A stretch of 64,000 bases of DNA from Clostridium sp. 27_14 (GTDB taxonomy: Bacteria; Bacillota; Clostridia; TANB77; CAG-508): assembly GCA_001916035.1 (NCBI GenBank), contig MNRQ01000020.1, forward strand, positions 62,001 through 126,000, given 5' to 3'. The position numbers and the translations under genes were made by a program. Each line of letters opens with the position of its first letter. The stretch's first letter is position 1. Below the pieces are notes generated by a model. That model had not been told where the DNA came from. It worked only from the letters and a program-made list of their open reading frames with translations, and ran no database searches. Below are positions 1 to 9,301 of the stretch, piece after piece.

Positions 1-145
1 TTTGCATTGTTTAGGACATTTTACAAACAAACACAAACAATATTAGCCATTATTATAACATTCCGACTTTTTTCTACATAAAATATATTAGCCCCAAAAC
101 TGGGTTACACATAAATTAATAACTCATGAAAGGAATGATTTTTTA

Positions 146-1006
146 ATGGAACATAAAAAAAAAGGATGTATTGCAGTTAGAAAATCATATAAAAAAGATA
201 TATTATTTAAAATCAGAAAAATCATAAAAACAAAACACGGAAAAATTGCTATTTTACATGGAATCACAGAAAGGATCGAAGCAGATAGTCCTTTAGAAGA
301 TTTAGAAATTTTAGATACTTGTTCTATTAATAAATTTTTAAATGATTTTAACAAAAAAATAGACCTTAGATTACAAGACAGCCTCTCTTCCAAAACTTTA
401 GACAAATTCAATATTGGCATTTTAAGTAAAAATAGAAATATTAAAGAAAAAGTAATAACTGGTAAAATTCTTCATTTAGATGGTGACAAGCACTACACTA
501 ATAAGTCCTACTATTACTACAAAAAACTCGGATTAAACGCTATTGTCAAAAATATTCCAGAATATAAACAACCTAAAGTTATATATTCCTTACTTAGCAT
601 ATATCAACCAGATATTTTAGTAGTTACTGGACATGATGGCATGATAAAAAGAAATGTTGATTATTATGACATTTATAACTATAGAAATTCCAAACACTTC
701 ATTGAAACTGTAAAAGAAGCACGACGATATGATTCTGAAAATAAAAAAAATACTGTTATCTTTGCAGGTGCCTGTCAAAGTTATTTTGAAGCAATTATTT
801 CTGCAGGAGCTAATTTTGCTTCTTCACCTGCTCGAATTTTAATTGATTTTTTAGACCCTATCATGGTTGCCGAAAAAATTGCAATCACCGAATCATATAA
901 ATACATTACTATGGATGACATAGCTTCTGAAATTCGTGACGGAAAAAAAGGAATTGATGGTATAGGCTCTAACGGAAAAATGACAAAAAAATTTACTATT
1001 AATTAA
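146..1006 (+). CDS. yabG: Sporulation-specific protease YabG
   Basis: A 286-residue protein matching the YabG family, the spore-coat-associated protease that trims coat proteins during late sporulation. Visible family signatures are LHLDGD near residue 109, the HDGM segment near 163 and FAGACQSYFEA followed by GANFASSP near 207-225. The length is typical. The start at 146 is preceded by GAAAGGAATG at a normal distance. Upstream, CATAAATTA resembles a sigma-K -10 element, which is expected for a late mother-cell gene but is weak evidence alone. The neighbour veg follows, as in Bacillus and many Clostridia, which strengthens both calls. Confidence 0.93.
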   Translation: MEHKKKGCIAVRKSYKKDILFKIRKIIKTKHGKIAILHGITERIEADSPLEDLEILDTCSINKFLNDFNKKIDLRLQDSLSSKTLDKFNIGILSKNRNIKEKVITGKILHLDGDKHYTNKSYYYYKKLGLNAIVKNIPEYKQPKVIYSLLSIYQPDILVVTGHDGMIKRNVDYYDIYNYRNSKHFIETVKEARRYDSENKKNTVIFAGACQSYFEAIISAGANFASSPARILIDFLDPIMVAEKIAITESYKYITMDDIASEIRDGKKGIDGIGSNGKMTKKFTIN

Positions 1007-1160
1007 AAAAATACTATAAATTAGCACAAAATAGTTAACAAATTGTACAATGTAATACTTTTGTAATACAATTGTTTTATAAATGTAATATTGTATTTTT
1101 AATCTCTTGTAAGTATTGATATTAAAGGATTTTCGGTCTTTCTACATTACTTCTCTTATT

Positions 1161-1189
1161 TTGACATATTATGTAAAAGATGCTATAAT
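1161..1189 (+). promoter_or_regulatory. Strong sigma-A promoter of veg
   Basis: TTGACA, a 17-nt spacer and TATAAT, both hexamers perfect. The gene starts 30 nt downstream of the -10. The spacer carries TTATGTAAA at its third position, a block seen again in several other promoters of this window. The veg promoter of Bacillus is known as a very strong vegetative promoter, so this fits. Confidence 0.9.
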
Positions 1190-1218
1190 TTACCTATCTT
1201 GAGAGAGTAGGTGATGAT

Positions 1219-1554
1219 ATGATTTGTAAATCAGACATAGCAAATCTTAAAACTGACATCTTTGAGAAAGTGGGTCAAAAGATAATTATAAAAGGTTCTT
1301 TAGGTAGATCTAAAGCCTTTACTAAAGAAGCCACAATTGAAAAAGCATATCCAAATATTTTTGTAGTTAGATATGAAGAAAATAATAGTAATGTAACTTA
1401 TAGTTATACTGATGTTTTAACTAGAACTGTTGAGGTAGAAGTTTTTGATGGCACTTCTTATAGTCCTCTTATTCCCCCTCCAGTTGAATCAAAAAGAAAA
1501 AAACATATTCTAAATTCATCAGTTAATACTCAAATGAACACTGTCGTAGTATAA
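1219..1554 (+). CDS. veg: Veg protein
   Basis: A 111-residue protein of the Veg family (DUF1021), a small beta-barrel protein highly expressed in vegetative cells and linked in Bacillus to stimulation of biofilm matrix genes. The family pattern is clear: a start followed by an IFEKVGQKI-type segment, the RSKAFTKEATIE strand and the VRYEENN/SYTDVLTRTVE region. The C-terminal about 25 residues extend beyond the usual domain and end in a basic KRKKH stretch. AGGTGATGAT precedes the ATG. A perfect promoter and a downstream terminator make it a single-gene unit. Confidence 0.93.
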   Translation: MICKSDIANLKTDIFEKVGQKIIIKGSLGRSKAFTKEATIEKAYPNIFVVRYEENNSNVTYSYTDVLTRTVEVEVFDGTSYSPLIPPPVESKRKKHILNSSVNTQMNTVVV

Positions 1555-1557
1555 CTC

Positions 1558-1590
1558 AGACATACAGGAAAACCTGTATGTCTTTTTTTA
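1558..1590. terminator. Bidirectional terminator between veg and spoIIID
   Basis: An 11-bp stem (1558-1568 with 1573-1583) and AAAA loop, followed by a T-run on the + strand. It sits between the convergent veg and spoIIID genes. Confidence 0.9.
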
Positions 1591-1603
1591 TTTTTAATAA
1601 TTA

Positions 1604-1876
1604 TTACTTATGTATCTTTTTTTCTTTCAAGTGACTATATTTCAATTTTGTTGCTAATCCACCTCTTATGTGTCTTTCTGCTTTATTTTCTTCTAATATT
1701 TCCCTTACTTCTTTAGCTAATCCTGGATTTATCTTTTTCAATCTTTCTGATACATCTTTATGTACTGTACTTTTACTTATTCCATACCTTTTTGCTGCTC
1801 CCCTTACTGTATCTTTGGATTCTATTATATAATGTGCTAGTTCAACTGCACGTTCTTCTATTGTTCTTTGGTCCAT
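1604..1876 (-). CDS. spoIIID: Sporulation transcriptional regulator SpoIIID
   Basis: A 90-residue DNA-binding protein of the SpoIIID family, the mother-cell regulator that modulates the sigma-E regulon and activates the later sigma-K stage. The helix-turn-helix lies at about residues 22-43 (TVRGAAKRYGISKSTVHKD), followed by the basic C-terminal helix typical of the family (residues 67-90 are rich in K/R/H). The length equals that of characterised homologues. The start is preceded by AGGGGG. A sigma-E-like promoter lies upstream. It converges with veg, a common Clostridia arrangement. Confidence 0.95.
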   Translation of the reverse strand: MDQRTIEERAVELAHYIIESKDTVRGAAKRYGISKSTVHKDVSERLKKINPGLAKEVREILEENKAERHIRGGLATKLKYSHLKEKKIHK

Positions 1877-1909
1877 ACAGAAAAACCCCCTATGTGATAC
1901 TTTTGTTTA

Positions 1910-1939
1910 ATAGTATTCACATTAGAGAGTTTTTATGAC
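1910..1939 (-). promoter_or_regulatory. Putative sigma-E promoter of spoIIID
   Basis: Read on the minus strand: GTCATAAA at 1939-1932, a 14-nt gap and AATACTAT at 1917-1910. This resembles the sigma-E consensus (GTCATATT, 13-15 nt, CATACAAT). spoIIID is a known sigma-E target in Bacillus. No TTGACA-type promoter is visible nearer the gene. Confidence 0.55.
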
Positions 1940-2088
1940 TATTACAAATCACCCTAATTCCAAATCCATTTACTTTAATTTTGTATTAATAAAGTTAGTC
2001 ACTCATAGCAGTAAAAGCCTGATATTTTCATTTTACTCCCCTTATATTATCACTTAGAGCCTACTCAAAAATCAATATTTTTATGATT

Positions 2089-3145
2089 TTATTGAAATTT
2101 AGTTATATCATCAATTTTAGCGGCAAAATAAGGATTATCTTTGCCTTCTTCTTTTAAAAATATTGCAAAAGTATTATCAATTGCAAACTCTCTACTTTCA
2201 CCCAGCAACAAGTCAGCTTTGTTTATCATCATTCCTGCTTCACTTTTTATTTTGCCACCTTTTTTATCCAAATCAAACTGTATTGTTTGTAAAGCTTTTT
2301 CTATAAGATACCTATCACCATTTTCAAATAAAAATGGTTCATTTTCAATTTCTTCAAATTCCGTTTTTTGATTTACTTTAATATTAGGTACTTTTAGTAT
2401 CTCTTTTTCTTCTAACACTTTGCTTCCTGAATAATTATTCTTTTCTTGATTAATATTTTGATACATTTCATTAAAAGTATTTCCTTTTGGATTTTTACAA
2501 AGAATCACTTCATCTTCTTGTTTAGTTTTTATTTTAATTGCAAAACAAAACTTCCACTTGTTCTCTCAATTTACCACTATCATTGTTTTTTCTTATTCCA
2601 AAATAATTTACTTTTTCGTAACTACCAAATGAACCTTTTTCTAAATCCTCAAATTCTTTTTCAAAGCTAAACTCTTTTTTTAACATTGCATATAAAAAAT
2701 AATCTTTCTCACTTTTTTTATCCCATTCAAAATTATCTAATATATTACTTGTTTCATTAAATTTTTCTTTAATTGCATTTTCTATTTCTTGCTTTAATTG
2801 TATTGTTGGTACTCCAATTTTTTTATAATAATATTTGTCTGATATATCATTAATTGTAAATGTTTCTTCATTCAAATTTTTTACTACCTGCTTCTGTGGA
2901 TTAAATTCAATGTTTTGTTTTGCTAAATTATTTTTTAAATCATTCCATAATAACTGAAATGTACCACACCATATTGTATCATTTTGTATTTTATCATTTA
3001 ATGTTAACGCTGTTTTTATTTCATTATTACTATTAAATACATTTTTCTCTCCATATTCTTGTTTTTTTGAATTAAATACTAATACACAAATTAATAACAA
3101 TATTATTATTGCTAATAGTATTTTCAAACTTTTTTTCATAAACAT
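2089..3145 (-). pseudogene. Serpin-like secreted or membrane protein, broken by one frameshift
   Basis: Two adjacent reading frames form one gene. The first (3145 to 2534) begins with a signal-anchor (MKKSLKILLAIIILLLICVL). The second (to 2089) continues in the +1 frame; reading through without the extra base at GTTTTGTTTT near 2535-2545 joins EQVEV to FAIKIKTKQEDEV. The joined protein is about 350 residues. Its C-terminal part resembles the serpin hinge and end region: an F-LD-KGG-I-SEAG segment near residue 265, then a REFAIDNTFAIFL strand and a conserved-looking FAAKIDD tail. If correct it would be a membrane-anchored protease inhibitor. The serpin assignment rests on motif resemblance only. 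Whether the frameshift is real or a sequencing error cannot be told here. Confidence 0.6.
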
Positions 3146-3256
3146 TCCCCTTTCTTTATAATTTCATTTTACTAAAAAAGTAAGAAAATAGCAATGCTTT
3201 TTATTATTTTCTAAGATAAAAATAAATATTCTAACATTACTAAAAAGTCACAAAAA

Positions 3257-3303
3257 TAGAGTGGTTTTTATAAGTAATACTATACTTAAATTAACCACTC
3301 TAA
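3257..3303 (-). terminator. Terminator of the MATE/kinase gene
   Basis: An inverted repeat AGAGTGGTT ... AACCACTCT with a U-rich tail (TATTTTTG) when read on the minus strand, just after the stop codon of the 3317-5314 gene. Confidence 0.75.
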
Positions 3304-3316
3304 TTTAAAAAATATA

Positions 3317-5314
3317 TTATACATTTACTTTTTCTTTAACAATATCACAAATTAAATCTGCTGTTTTTTCAACTCCAAGAACATCACTATTAATACAAAT
3401 ATCATAATTAGAATGATTATTCCAATCCTTACCTGTATAATATTTATAATGATTCGCTCTTAATTTATCAATTCTTTTAATTTCTTTTTCAGCATTTTTT
3501 TGCTCTAAATGATAATATGTTGTTGCTCTTTTTATTTTATTTTTCATATCACTATAAATAAATACTCTAACAACATCATCTCTGTCTTGCAAAATAGAAT
3601 CTGCACATCTTCCAACTATAACAGCTGATTCTTTTTGAGCTACATCTTTTATGATTTCAGATTCTTTTATAAATAACTCATCACTATTATTAATTCCTGC
3701 ATAATATCCACTATTTAAAGCTGCTAAAGCATCTCTTTTTTGTTCATTACTTTCTATGTATTCTTGTGATAAACCAGTTTCTTCTGCAACTTTAATTATA
3801 AATTCTTTATCATATATTTTTATACCCAATTTTTCTGCAACCAATTTACCTACATATCTTCCACCAGAAGCATATTCTCTTGATACTGTAATAATAACAT
3901 GTTTATCCACTTTTGTTTCTACACCATTATTTTTATTTATTTCTTTTACTTTAACATTTCCTGATTTCAAATTCTTTATTTCTTTTACAAGGAATATTGA
4001 TGCTAATACAAATGCTAATCCATCTGCAAAAGGTCCCGCAAATAATACACCTTTTAATCCAAAGAAATGACTAAAAATTATCATTGCTGGTATTAAAAAA
4101 GCTATTTGTCTTGAAATAGATAAAATTGCACTCTTTATACTCTTTCCAATTGCTTGGAAGAAAATTCCTGATGGTATTTGTATTCCATTACATATACATA
4201 ACATTAAATATGTTCTAAATGTTAAACAAGCAAATTCTATATAATTTTCATCTCCACTACCAAATATTGCAATTAATTTATCTGGTATTGTTTGAAACAA
4301 TATAAATGCAAATGTACTTATTATAACACTTGATCCTAGTACTATTTTTAAAGTTTTCTTCACTCTATCAAATTTTCCAGCACCATAATTATAACCAAAT
4401 ATTGGTTGTGCACCTGCCGCTATACCAATTATAATACTATTTAAAATTTGACTTATTTTCATAACTATTCCCAAAACTGTAATTGGTATTTCTGAACCAA
4501 ATTTTGATTGCATTCCATATTTTCCAAGCAAATTATTTTCTGCTGCCATTACAAATACTACACTCATTTGTGTAATAAAACTACTTATTCCAAGCATTGC
4601 AACATTTTTTACAACACTCATTTTTAATTTTAATGATTCTTTACTTATTTTAATTGACTTAAATTTTTTCAAATATATTATATTCAAAGCAAATGTCACT
4701 ATTTGACTTATAACTGTAGCTATTGCTGCACCTTCAACTCCCATTTTAAACACAAAAATAAATATTGGATCTAAAATAGTATTTAAAATTGCTCCTGCAA
4801 GCATTGAAGTCATTGAATATTTTGGACTACCATCTGCTCTAATTATAGAATTTAAAGTTGTACCTATCATTGAAAAAGGTAAGCCAATTGCTATTATTGA
4901 ACCATATTTTAATGCATATTCTCTCAAAGTATCTGTACAACCAAACATTACTAAAAATTGTGGTAAAAATATTAATATAATTGCACAAAAAGCTATAGAG
5001 ATAATTGAAGATATAGATACTGCATTTCCTACACCTTTTGCAGCCTCCGCTTTCTTTTTCTCTCCAAGTTTTAAGCTTAAATACGCTGACGCTCCATCAC
5101 CAAACATTAATGATAAAGCCAAACCTATCATCGTCAATGGGAACACTACATTTGTTGCACCATTACCAATATAACCAACACCCCAACCAATAAATATCTG
5201 ATCTATTATGTTATACAATGAATTAACTAATAGTGATATTATACAAGGTATTGAAAATTTTCTAATTAATTTTCCTATTTTTTCTGTTCCTAAAATATTT
5301 TCTTCTCTTTCCAT
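3317..5314 (-). CDS. MATE-family exporter fused to a cytidylate-kinase-like domain
   Basis: About 665 residues. Residues 1-455 are a MATE (multidrug and toxic compound extrusion) transporter with about 12 hydrophobic helices and the LIRKFSIPCIISLLVNSLYNIIDQIFIG-type first helix. After a charged linker, the last 194 residues form a cytidylate kinase-like domain (PF13189 type): ITVSREYASGG is the usual N-terminal motif, followed by IYDKEFI and VIVGRCAD. The fusion couples a Na+/H+-driven exporter to a nucleotide-kinase fold in the cytoplasm. AAAGGAGAA precedes an ATG at 5314; the upstream in-frame ATG overlaps this ribosome site and is not preferred. No neighbour shares the operon. Confidence 0.88.
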   Translation of the reverse strand: MEREENILGTEKIGKLIRKFSIPCIISLLVNSLYNIIDQIFIGWGVGYIGNGATNVVFPLTMIGLALSLMFGDGASAYLSLKLGEKKKAEAAKGVGNAVSISSIISIAFCAIILIFLPQFLVMFGCTDTLREYALKYGSIIAIGLPFSMIGTTLNSIIRADGSPKYSMTSMLAGAILNTILDPIFIFVFKMGVEGAAIATVISQIVTFALNIIYLKKFKSIKISKESLKLKMSVVKNVAMLGISSFITQMSVVFVMAAENNLLGKYGMQSKFGSEIPITVLGIVMKISQILNSIIIGIAAGAQPIFGYNYGAGKFDRVKKTLKIVLGSSVIISTFAFILFQTIPDKLIAIFGSGDENYIEFACLTFRTYLMLCICNGIQIPSGIFFQAIGKSIKSAILSISRQIAFLIPAMIIFSHFFGLKGVLFAGPFADGLAFVLASIFLVKEIKNLKSGNVKVKEINKNNGVETKVDKHVIITVSREYASGGRYVGKLVAEKLGIKIYDKEFIIKVAEETGLSQEYIESNEQKRDALAALNSGYYAGINNSDELFIKESEIIKDVAQKESAVIVGRCADSILQDRDDVVRVFIYSDMKNKIKRATTYYHLEQKNAEKEIKRIDKLRANHYKYYTGKDWNNHSNYDICINSDVLGVEKTADLICDIVKEKVNV

Positions 5315-5383
5315 TTTTTCTCCTTTCATAAATTCATATATTATTAAATTTTAAAAACTTCGCCACCACACAACACCCAAAAA

Positions 5384-5580
5384 TGCGTTGATTAAATTTA
5401 AAATGAAGTTTAACAACGTAAAAATTGTAATTATTTTTCAGTCCTTTTCACTTTCTGGTAAGGAAAGAATTAAATTTTGACTAGGCAAACAAATTTAAAA
5501 TTTATGAGGCGTACAAAGGTACGTTGATTAAATTTTAAATGAAGTTTAACGACGTCAAAATTGTAATTATTTCCTTACCA
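5384..5580. repeat. Imperfect direct and inverted repeat block
   Basis: Two about 52-bp copies (5384-5437 and 5520-5573) share CGTTGATTAAATTT and AATGAAGTTTAAC blocks with few differences. In addition TGGTAAGGAAA (5455-) to TTTTGAC is an imperfect inverted copy of the end of the second unit (GTCAAAATT to CCTTACCA, 5555-5580). The block lies in 650 nt without a gene between two divergent genes. It could be a degenerate MITE or a structured RNA; no reading frame is supported. Confidence 0.7.
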
Positions 5581-5740
5581 AGACGTTAGAAATAGGTTGG
5601 AAAACATACACCTTTCACAACCCAAACTATTATAAATATTCAATTACCTAATACACATACTTTGTAGTAACAATTACATATTATACACAAAAATCACAAA
5701 AAAATCAAGAAAAAAATTTAATTTTTTATTTAAACTGTAA

Positions 5741-5796
5741 TGTGTCAATGATGTGAAACAAATTATTATAAAAAATTATTTCACATCATTGACACA
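5741..5796. repeat. Perfect 18-bp inverted repeat
   Basis: TGTGTCAATGATGTGAAA at 5741-5758 is exactly complementary to 5779-5796, with a 20-nt AT-only loop. No T-run follows, so it may be an operator or RNA hairpin rather than a simple terminator. It ends 34 nt before the flotillin promoter. Confidence 0.8.
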
Positions 5797-5829
5797 CATA
5801 CAAACTTTTAAAAAAATCTTTGCTTTCTG

Positions 5830-5858
5830 TTGACTTTTTATGTATATTATGATATATT
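5830..5858 (+). promoter_or_regulatory. Promoter of the flotillin gene
   Basis: TTGACT, a 17-nt spacer starting TTTTATGTATA, and TATATT. The start codon is 128 nt downstream, giving a long leader of about 120 nt. Confidence 0.8.
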
Positions 5859-5986
5859 CTACAAGATTATTAGTATATACACAGAATGAATAAATTTCAT
5901 TCTATGTCGGAAAATATATAAAATGTATATTAGTAATCACCATTGTACCTTGAAAATAAGCACAGAAAAATGGAGGACACAAACAA

Positions 5987-7573
5987 ATGCTTAGTACTGT
6001 TTTAAGAGTCATAATTCCTATTGTTATCGTTGTAGTTATTTTAATAGCACTTTTATTGCTTGCCAAATTTATGTACAGAGTTGTACCAATTGACAAGGCA
6101 TTAATTATCACAGGTTCCAAAGAACCAAAAGTCATTGTATCTGGTGGTGCTTTTGTAATCCCTATCATCAGAAAAGCTGATACATTTGATCTTTGCATGA
6201 TCACAGTCACAGCTTCAAAAGACGAGATTCTTACAGCAACAGCAGTTCCAATCGTAGCAGACTGGACTGCTCAGATTCGTCCTGATGTAAAAGATGAAGA
6301 AAAATTAAAAACTGCAATCCGTTCTTTTAAAGAACGTGGTAAAAATGGAATTGTCGAAGATGTCAAACTCACCCTTATGGGTACAGTTAGAGATGTTGTT
6401 GCTTCCATGACTCCAGAAGAAGTTCTTGCAAACAAAGAAGCTTTCAAAACAGAAGTTGAAAAAAACGTAGTAGACGAAATGTACAAAATGGGTCTTGAAT
6501 TAGTATCACTGAACATCCAAGACGTATCAGATAATAATGGCTACTACAAAAATATTGCATCTATTGACGCATCTGATAAACAGCAGGCAGCAAATATTAA
6601 AGCTGCAGAAGTCGAAAGAGCAACCCGTGAAAAAAAGGCAACTGAACTTAAAGAAGCAGAAATTGCTGAAGCAAATGCTAGTCGTGAATCTGCAATTGCA
6701 AAAATGGAAGCTGAACAGCAAGAAGCAGAAAAAAGAAAAGAAATTGATATAAAAAAAGCACAATTCAAAACTGAAACTGATACAGCTCAGGCAAATGCAG
6801 AGCTTGCAAAAGAACTTCAAATAACTTTACGCCAAAAAGAAATTGAAGAAAGAAAAGGTGAAGTTGAAGTTACTCGACAGGAACAGGCTAACCTTGCAGC
6901 TCAAAAAGAAAGTGAAGTTAAAATCACAAAAGCAGATGCTGAACGTAAAACAAAAAAAATTGAAGCAGAAGCAGATGCTGATGTAGAAAAAACAAAAGCC
7001 GCAGCCCGAGTTGCAGTTGCAGAACAGGACGCAATGGCAATATCTAAAAAAGCACAGGCAGAAGCAGAAAAAACTAAAACTACTGGTGTTGCAGAAGCAG
7101 ACGTGCAAAAAGCCAAAGCAGAAGCTGAAGCTGAAGGTATTAAAGCCAAAATGATTGCCGAAGCCGAAGGTATTAAAGCTAAAAAAGCCGCAGAAGCTGA
7201 AGGTGAAAAACTTCTTGCCGAAGCACGTGCAGCAAACGACAAAGTAAACTTTGAAATTGAGTCTTTAAAAATCCAAACTCAAGCTCAGATTGAAATTGCA
7301 ACAAAAACAGCTGAGGTCATGGCAAATATCGGTAAAAACGCTGAATTCGTTAATATTAACGGAGGTAACATTCCTGACTTAAATAGTGCTACTGGAACTG
7401 GTAATATCTTAATTGATACTTTATCACAAATTCCAGGACTTCTGAAAGTTTTAAATACAGAAAATCAAGCACTTAATGGCAGAGACCTTAAAGAAGAAAT
7501 TAAAGATTTTTCTGATTCAACCCTTTCAGGTCTCAGTAACTTAAAAGGTGAAAACACTTCATCAAGTAAATAA
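5987..7573 (+). CDS. Flotillin-like SPFH-domain membrane scaffold protein
   Basis: A 528-residue flotillin. Residues 5-27 form one N-terminal membrane segment, followed by the SPFH/Band 7 domain (about 28-200, with VPIDKALIITG and the VVASMTPEEVLANK segment). Then comes a long Ala/Glu/Lys-rich coiled coil (about 200-440) with repeated AEAEGIKAK units, and a Gly-containing C-terminal tail. Flotillins organise functional membrane microdomains and oligomerise on the cytoplasmic face. The partner NfeD-type protein often found beside flotillins is absent here. The codons are richer in G+C than in neighbours, and the gene has its own promoter and terminator, suggesting later acquisition. GGAGGACAC precedes the ATG. 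Confidence 0.93.
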   Translation: MLSTVLRVIIPIVIVVVILIALLLLAKFMYRVVPIDKALIITGSKEPKVIVSGGAFVIPIIRKADTFDLCMITVTASKDEILTATAVPIVADWTAQIRPDVKDEEKLKTAIRSFKERGKNGIVEDVKLTLMGTVRDVVASMTPEEVLANKEAFKTEVEKNVVDEMYKMGLELVSLNIQDVSDNNGYYKNIASIDASDKQQAANIKAAEVERATREKKATELKEAEIAEANASRESAIAKMEAEQQEAEKRKEIDIKKAQFKTETDTAQANAELAKELQITLRQKEIEERKGEVEVTRQEQANLAAQKESEVKITKADAERKTKKIEAEADADVEKTKAAARVAVAEQDAMAISKKAQAEAEKTKTTGVAEADVQKAKAEAEAEGIKAKMIAEAEGIKAKKAAEAEGEKLLAEARAANDKVNFEIESLKIQTQAQIEIATKTAEVMANIGKNAEFVNINGGNIPDLNSATGTGNILIDTLSQIPGLLKVLNTENQALNGRDLKEEIKDFSDSTLSGLSNLKGENTSSSK

Positions 7574-7614
7574 TTAATCATTAAATATATTTTCCGACAA
7601 ACACAAAAACATTT

Positions 7615-7650
7615 AACCTTAGTAGATAATTTCTACTAAGGTTCTTTTTA
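7615..7650 (+). terminator. Terminator of the flotillin gene
   Basis: A 12-bp perfect stem (7615-7626 with 7632-7643) and then CTTTTTA. Confidence 0.9.
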
Positions 7651-7754
7651 TATTAATATAGCAATTTTCCAAGTTTAATATAATATAAAAATTTTTATTT
7701 AGCAATACAAAAAGCAAACAATTTTAAATTAACAATCAATATAAATATGTTATT

Positions 7755-9051
7755 CTAACAATTTTCACTCAAAAAATTCTTAATGCACTTTGCCGCTTCT
7801 CTACCAGATCTTGCTGCCCATGCAACAGTACCTTTAGTACCAGCCAAATCTCCACCAGCAAAAATCTCACTATCAGATGTATGATACTGTTCATCAACTA
7901 AAATATTTCCCCACTTATTCACTGTTAAGCCCAAAGTCAACATTTCATCTGACACAATACCACCAAGTGCCATAACTACATAATCTACATCAATAATATA
8001 ATTGCTACCATCTATATTCACAGGCACTTCTCTTGTTTCACCCTCTTTTTTTACTAAATCAGTTCTTATCAATTCTAATCCTTCAACTCTATCATTTCCT
8101 AAAATCTTCACAATATTGTTTTGGAATAAAAAATTCACTCCTTCTTTTTTTGCATCTTGTATTTCCTTTTGTTCTGCAGGCATTTGAGCCTCTGCTCTTC
8201 TATAAATAACAAATACCTCTTTTGCACCTTTACTTTGAATTGTCCTAGCACAATCCATAGCAACATTTCCGCCACCTATTACTGCAACTACCTTCCCTTG
8301 ATACTCTGGATGTATATTCTTTTCCAATAATTCATTTCCACCATATACACCTTTTAAATTTTCTCCTTCTACTCCCATTTTAGCAGATTTATTTGCTCCT
8401 GTTGCTAAAAATATTGCATCATAATCTTTTTTAAGTTCTTCCAGCTTAAAATCTTTTCCAAGTTCTTTATTATATTTTACATCAACACCAAGATCTAATA
8501 TATTTTTTATACTCTCTTCAACCACTTTTGTATTTAATCTAAATTCAGGAATTCCATGTACTAAAATTCCACCCAAAGAATTATACTTTTCAAAAATTGT
8601 AACTCCGTACACCATCTTTTGCCAAAAAGGCTGCAGATGTCAATCCTGCTGGTCCTCCTCCTATTATAGCTACCTTCTTATCTTTTAATATTTCTCTTTT
8701 TTCATTATCTTGTTCACAATTTTTTTCATATATCTTTTTTAAACTTAATCCCTGTTCCATTGCTTTATCAAATATATAACTTTCTATTGTTCCAATATCT
8801 ACTGAATCTCCCCTTATTCCTCTTACACAACTACCTTCACATTGTTTTTTATGTGGACACACTCTTCCACATATCCCTGGTAACACACTTGTTTTTGATA
8901 TTGTTGTATATGCATCTTCTATTTTTCCTTCCTTTGCAAATTTTATAAAAGTTGGTATATCATTTCCCAACGGACATCCTTTATTAGAACATGGTTTTAT
9001 TTTACAATTCAAACAATAATTGATTTTTTCCTGTATAGCATTTTCATTCAT
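7755..9051 (-). pseudogene. Glutamate synthase small subunit-like NAD(P)H oxidoreductase, +1 frameshift at CGG
   Basis: Together about 430 residues of the GltD-like flavoprotein family, which passes electrons from NAD(P)H through FAD and Fe-S clusters. The N-terminal part (9051-8590) has the Cys clusters CLNC, CSNKGCPLG and CGRVCPHKKQCEGSC, then the FAD Rossmann GGGPAG. The rest (8615-7755) has IFEKYNSLGG, HGIPEFRL, a second Rossmann VIGGGNVAMD and the C-terminal AGGDLAGTKGTVAWA. The frame breaks at GTA CGG AGT (codon 8607-8605); dropping the single C gives GTA GGA GTT ACA ATT and joins AKDGV to GVTIFEKY, as expected of the family. The same signature recurs at 49504, 49913 and 52000. The gene may be functional if recoded or if the base is an artefact. 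Confidence 0.88.
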
Positions 9052-9236
9052 TTTTATAAAATTCCTTTCATATTTGTAAATTCATTACTTTATTTTATAT
9101 TTTTTCTTTCACATAGTCAATATTTCCGACTATTAGTTCACTTTATTTTTATATATTTTTCATACCAATATTTTAATGCTATCTATTTTAAACCATTATG
9201 AAGAGACAATTTTATGCTAATTTATCAACATCAAAT

Positions 9237-9265
9237 TTGACATTTTCAACGTTCTTGTATATTAT
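9237..9265 (+). promoter_or_regulatory. Promoter of murI
   Basis: TTGACA, 17 nt, TATTAT, 36 nt upstream of the start codon. Confidence 0.8.
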
Positions 9266-9301
9266 TTTACATATAATAAAATATTTGAAAGGATATATAT
9301 C

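Noticed and set aside
5384..5580. CRISPR array
   Set aside because: Only two imperfect repeats of about 52 bp with an 80-nt gap, plus an inverted copy; no cas genes nearby.
6271..7242. Several long antisense frames opposite the flotillin gene, rich in Ser/Ala/Phe
   Set aside because: They are shadows of the Ala/Glu/Lys-rich coiled coil on the other strand; no ribosome sites and no protein-like composition.
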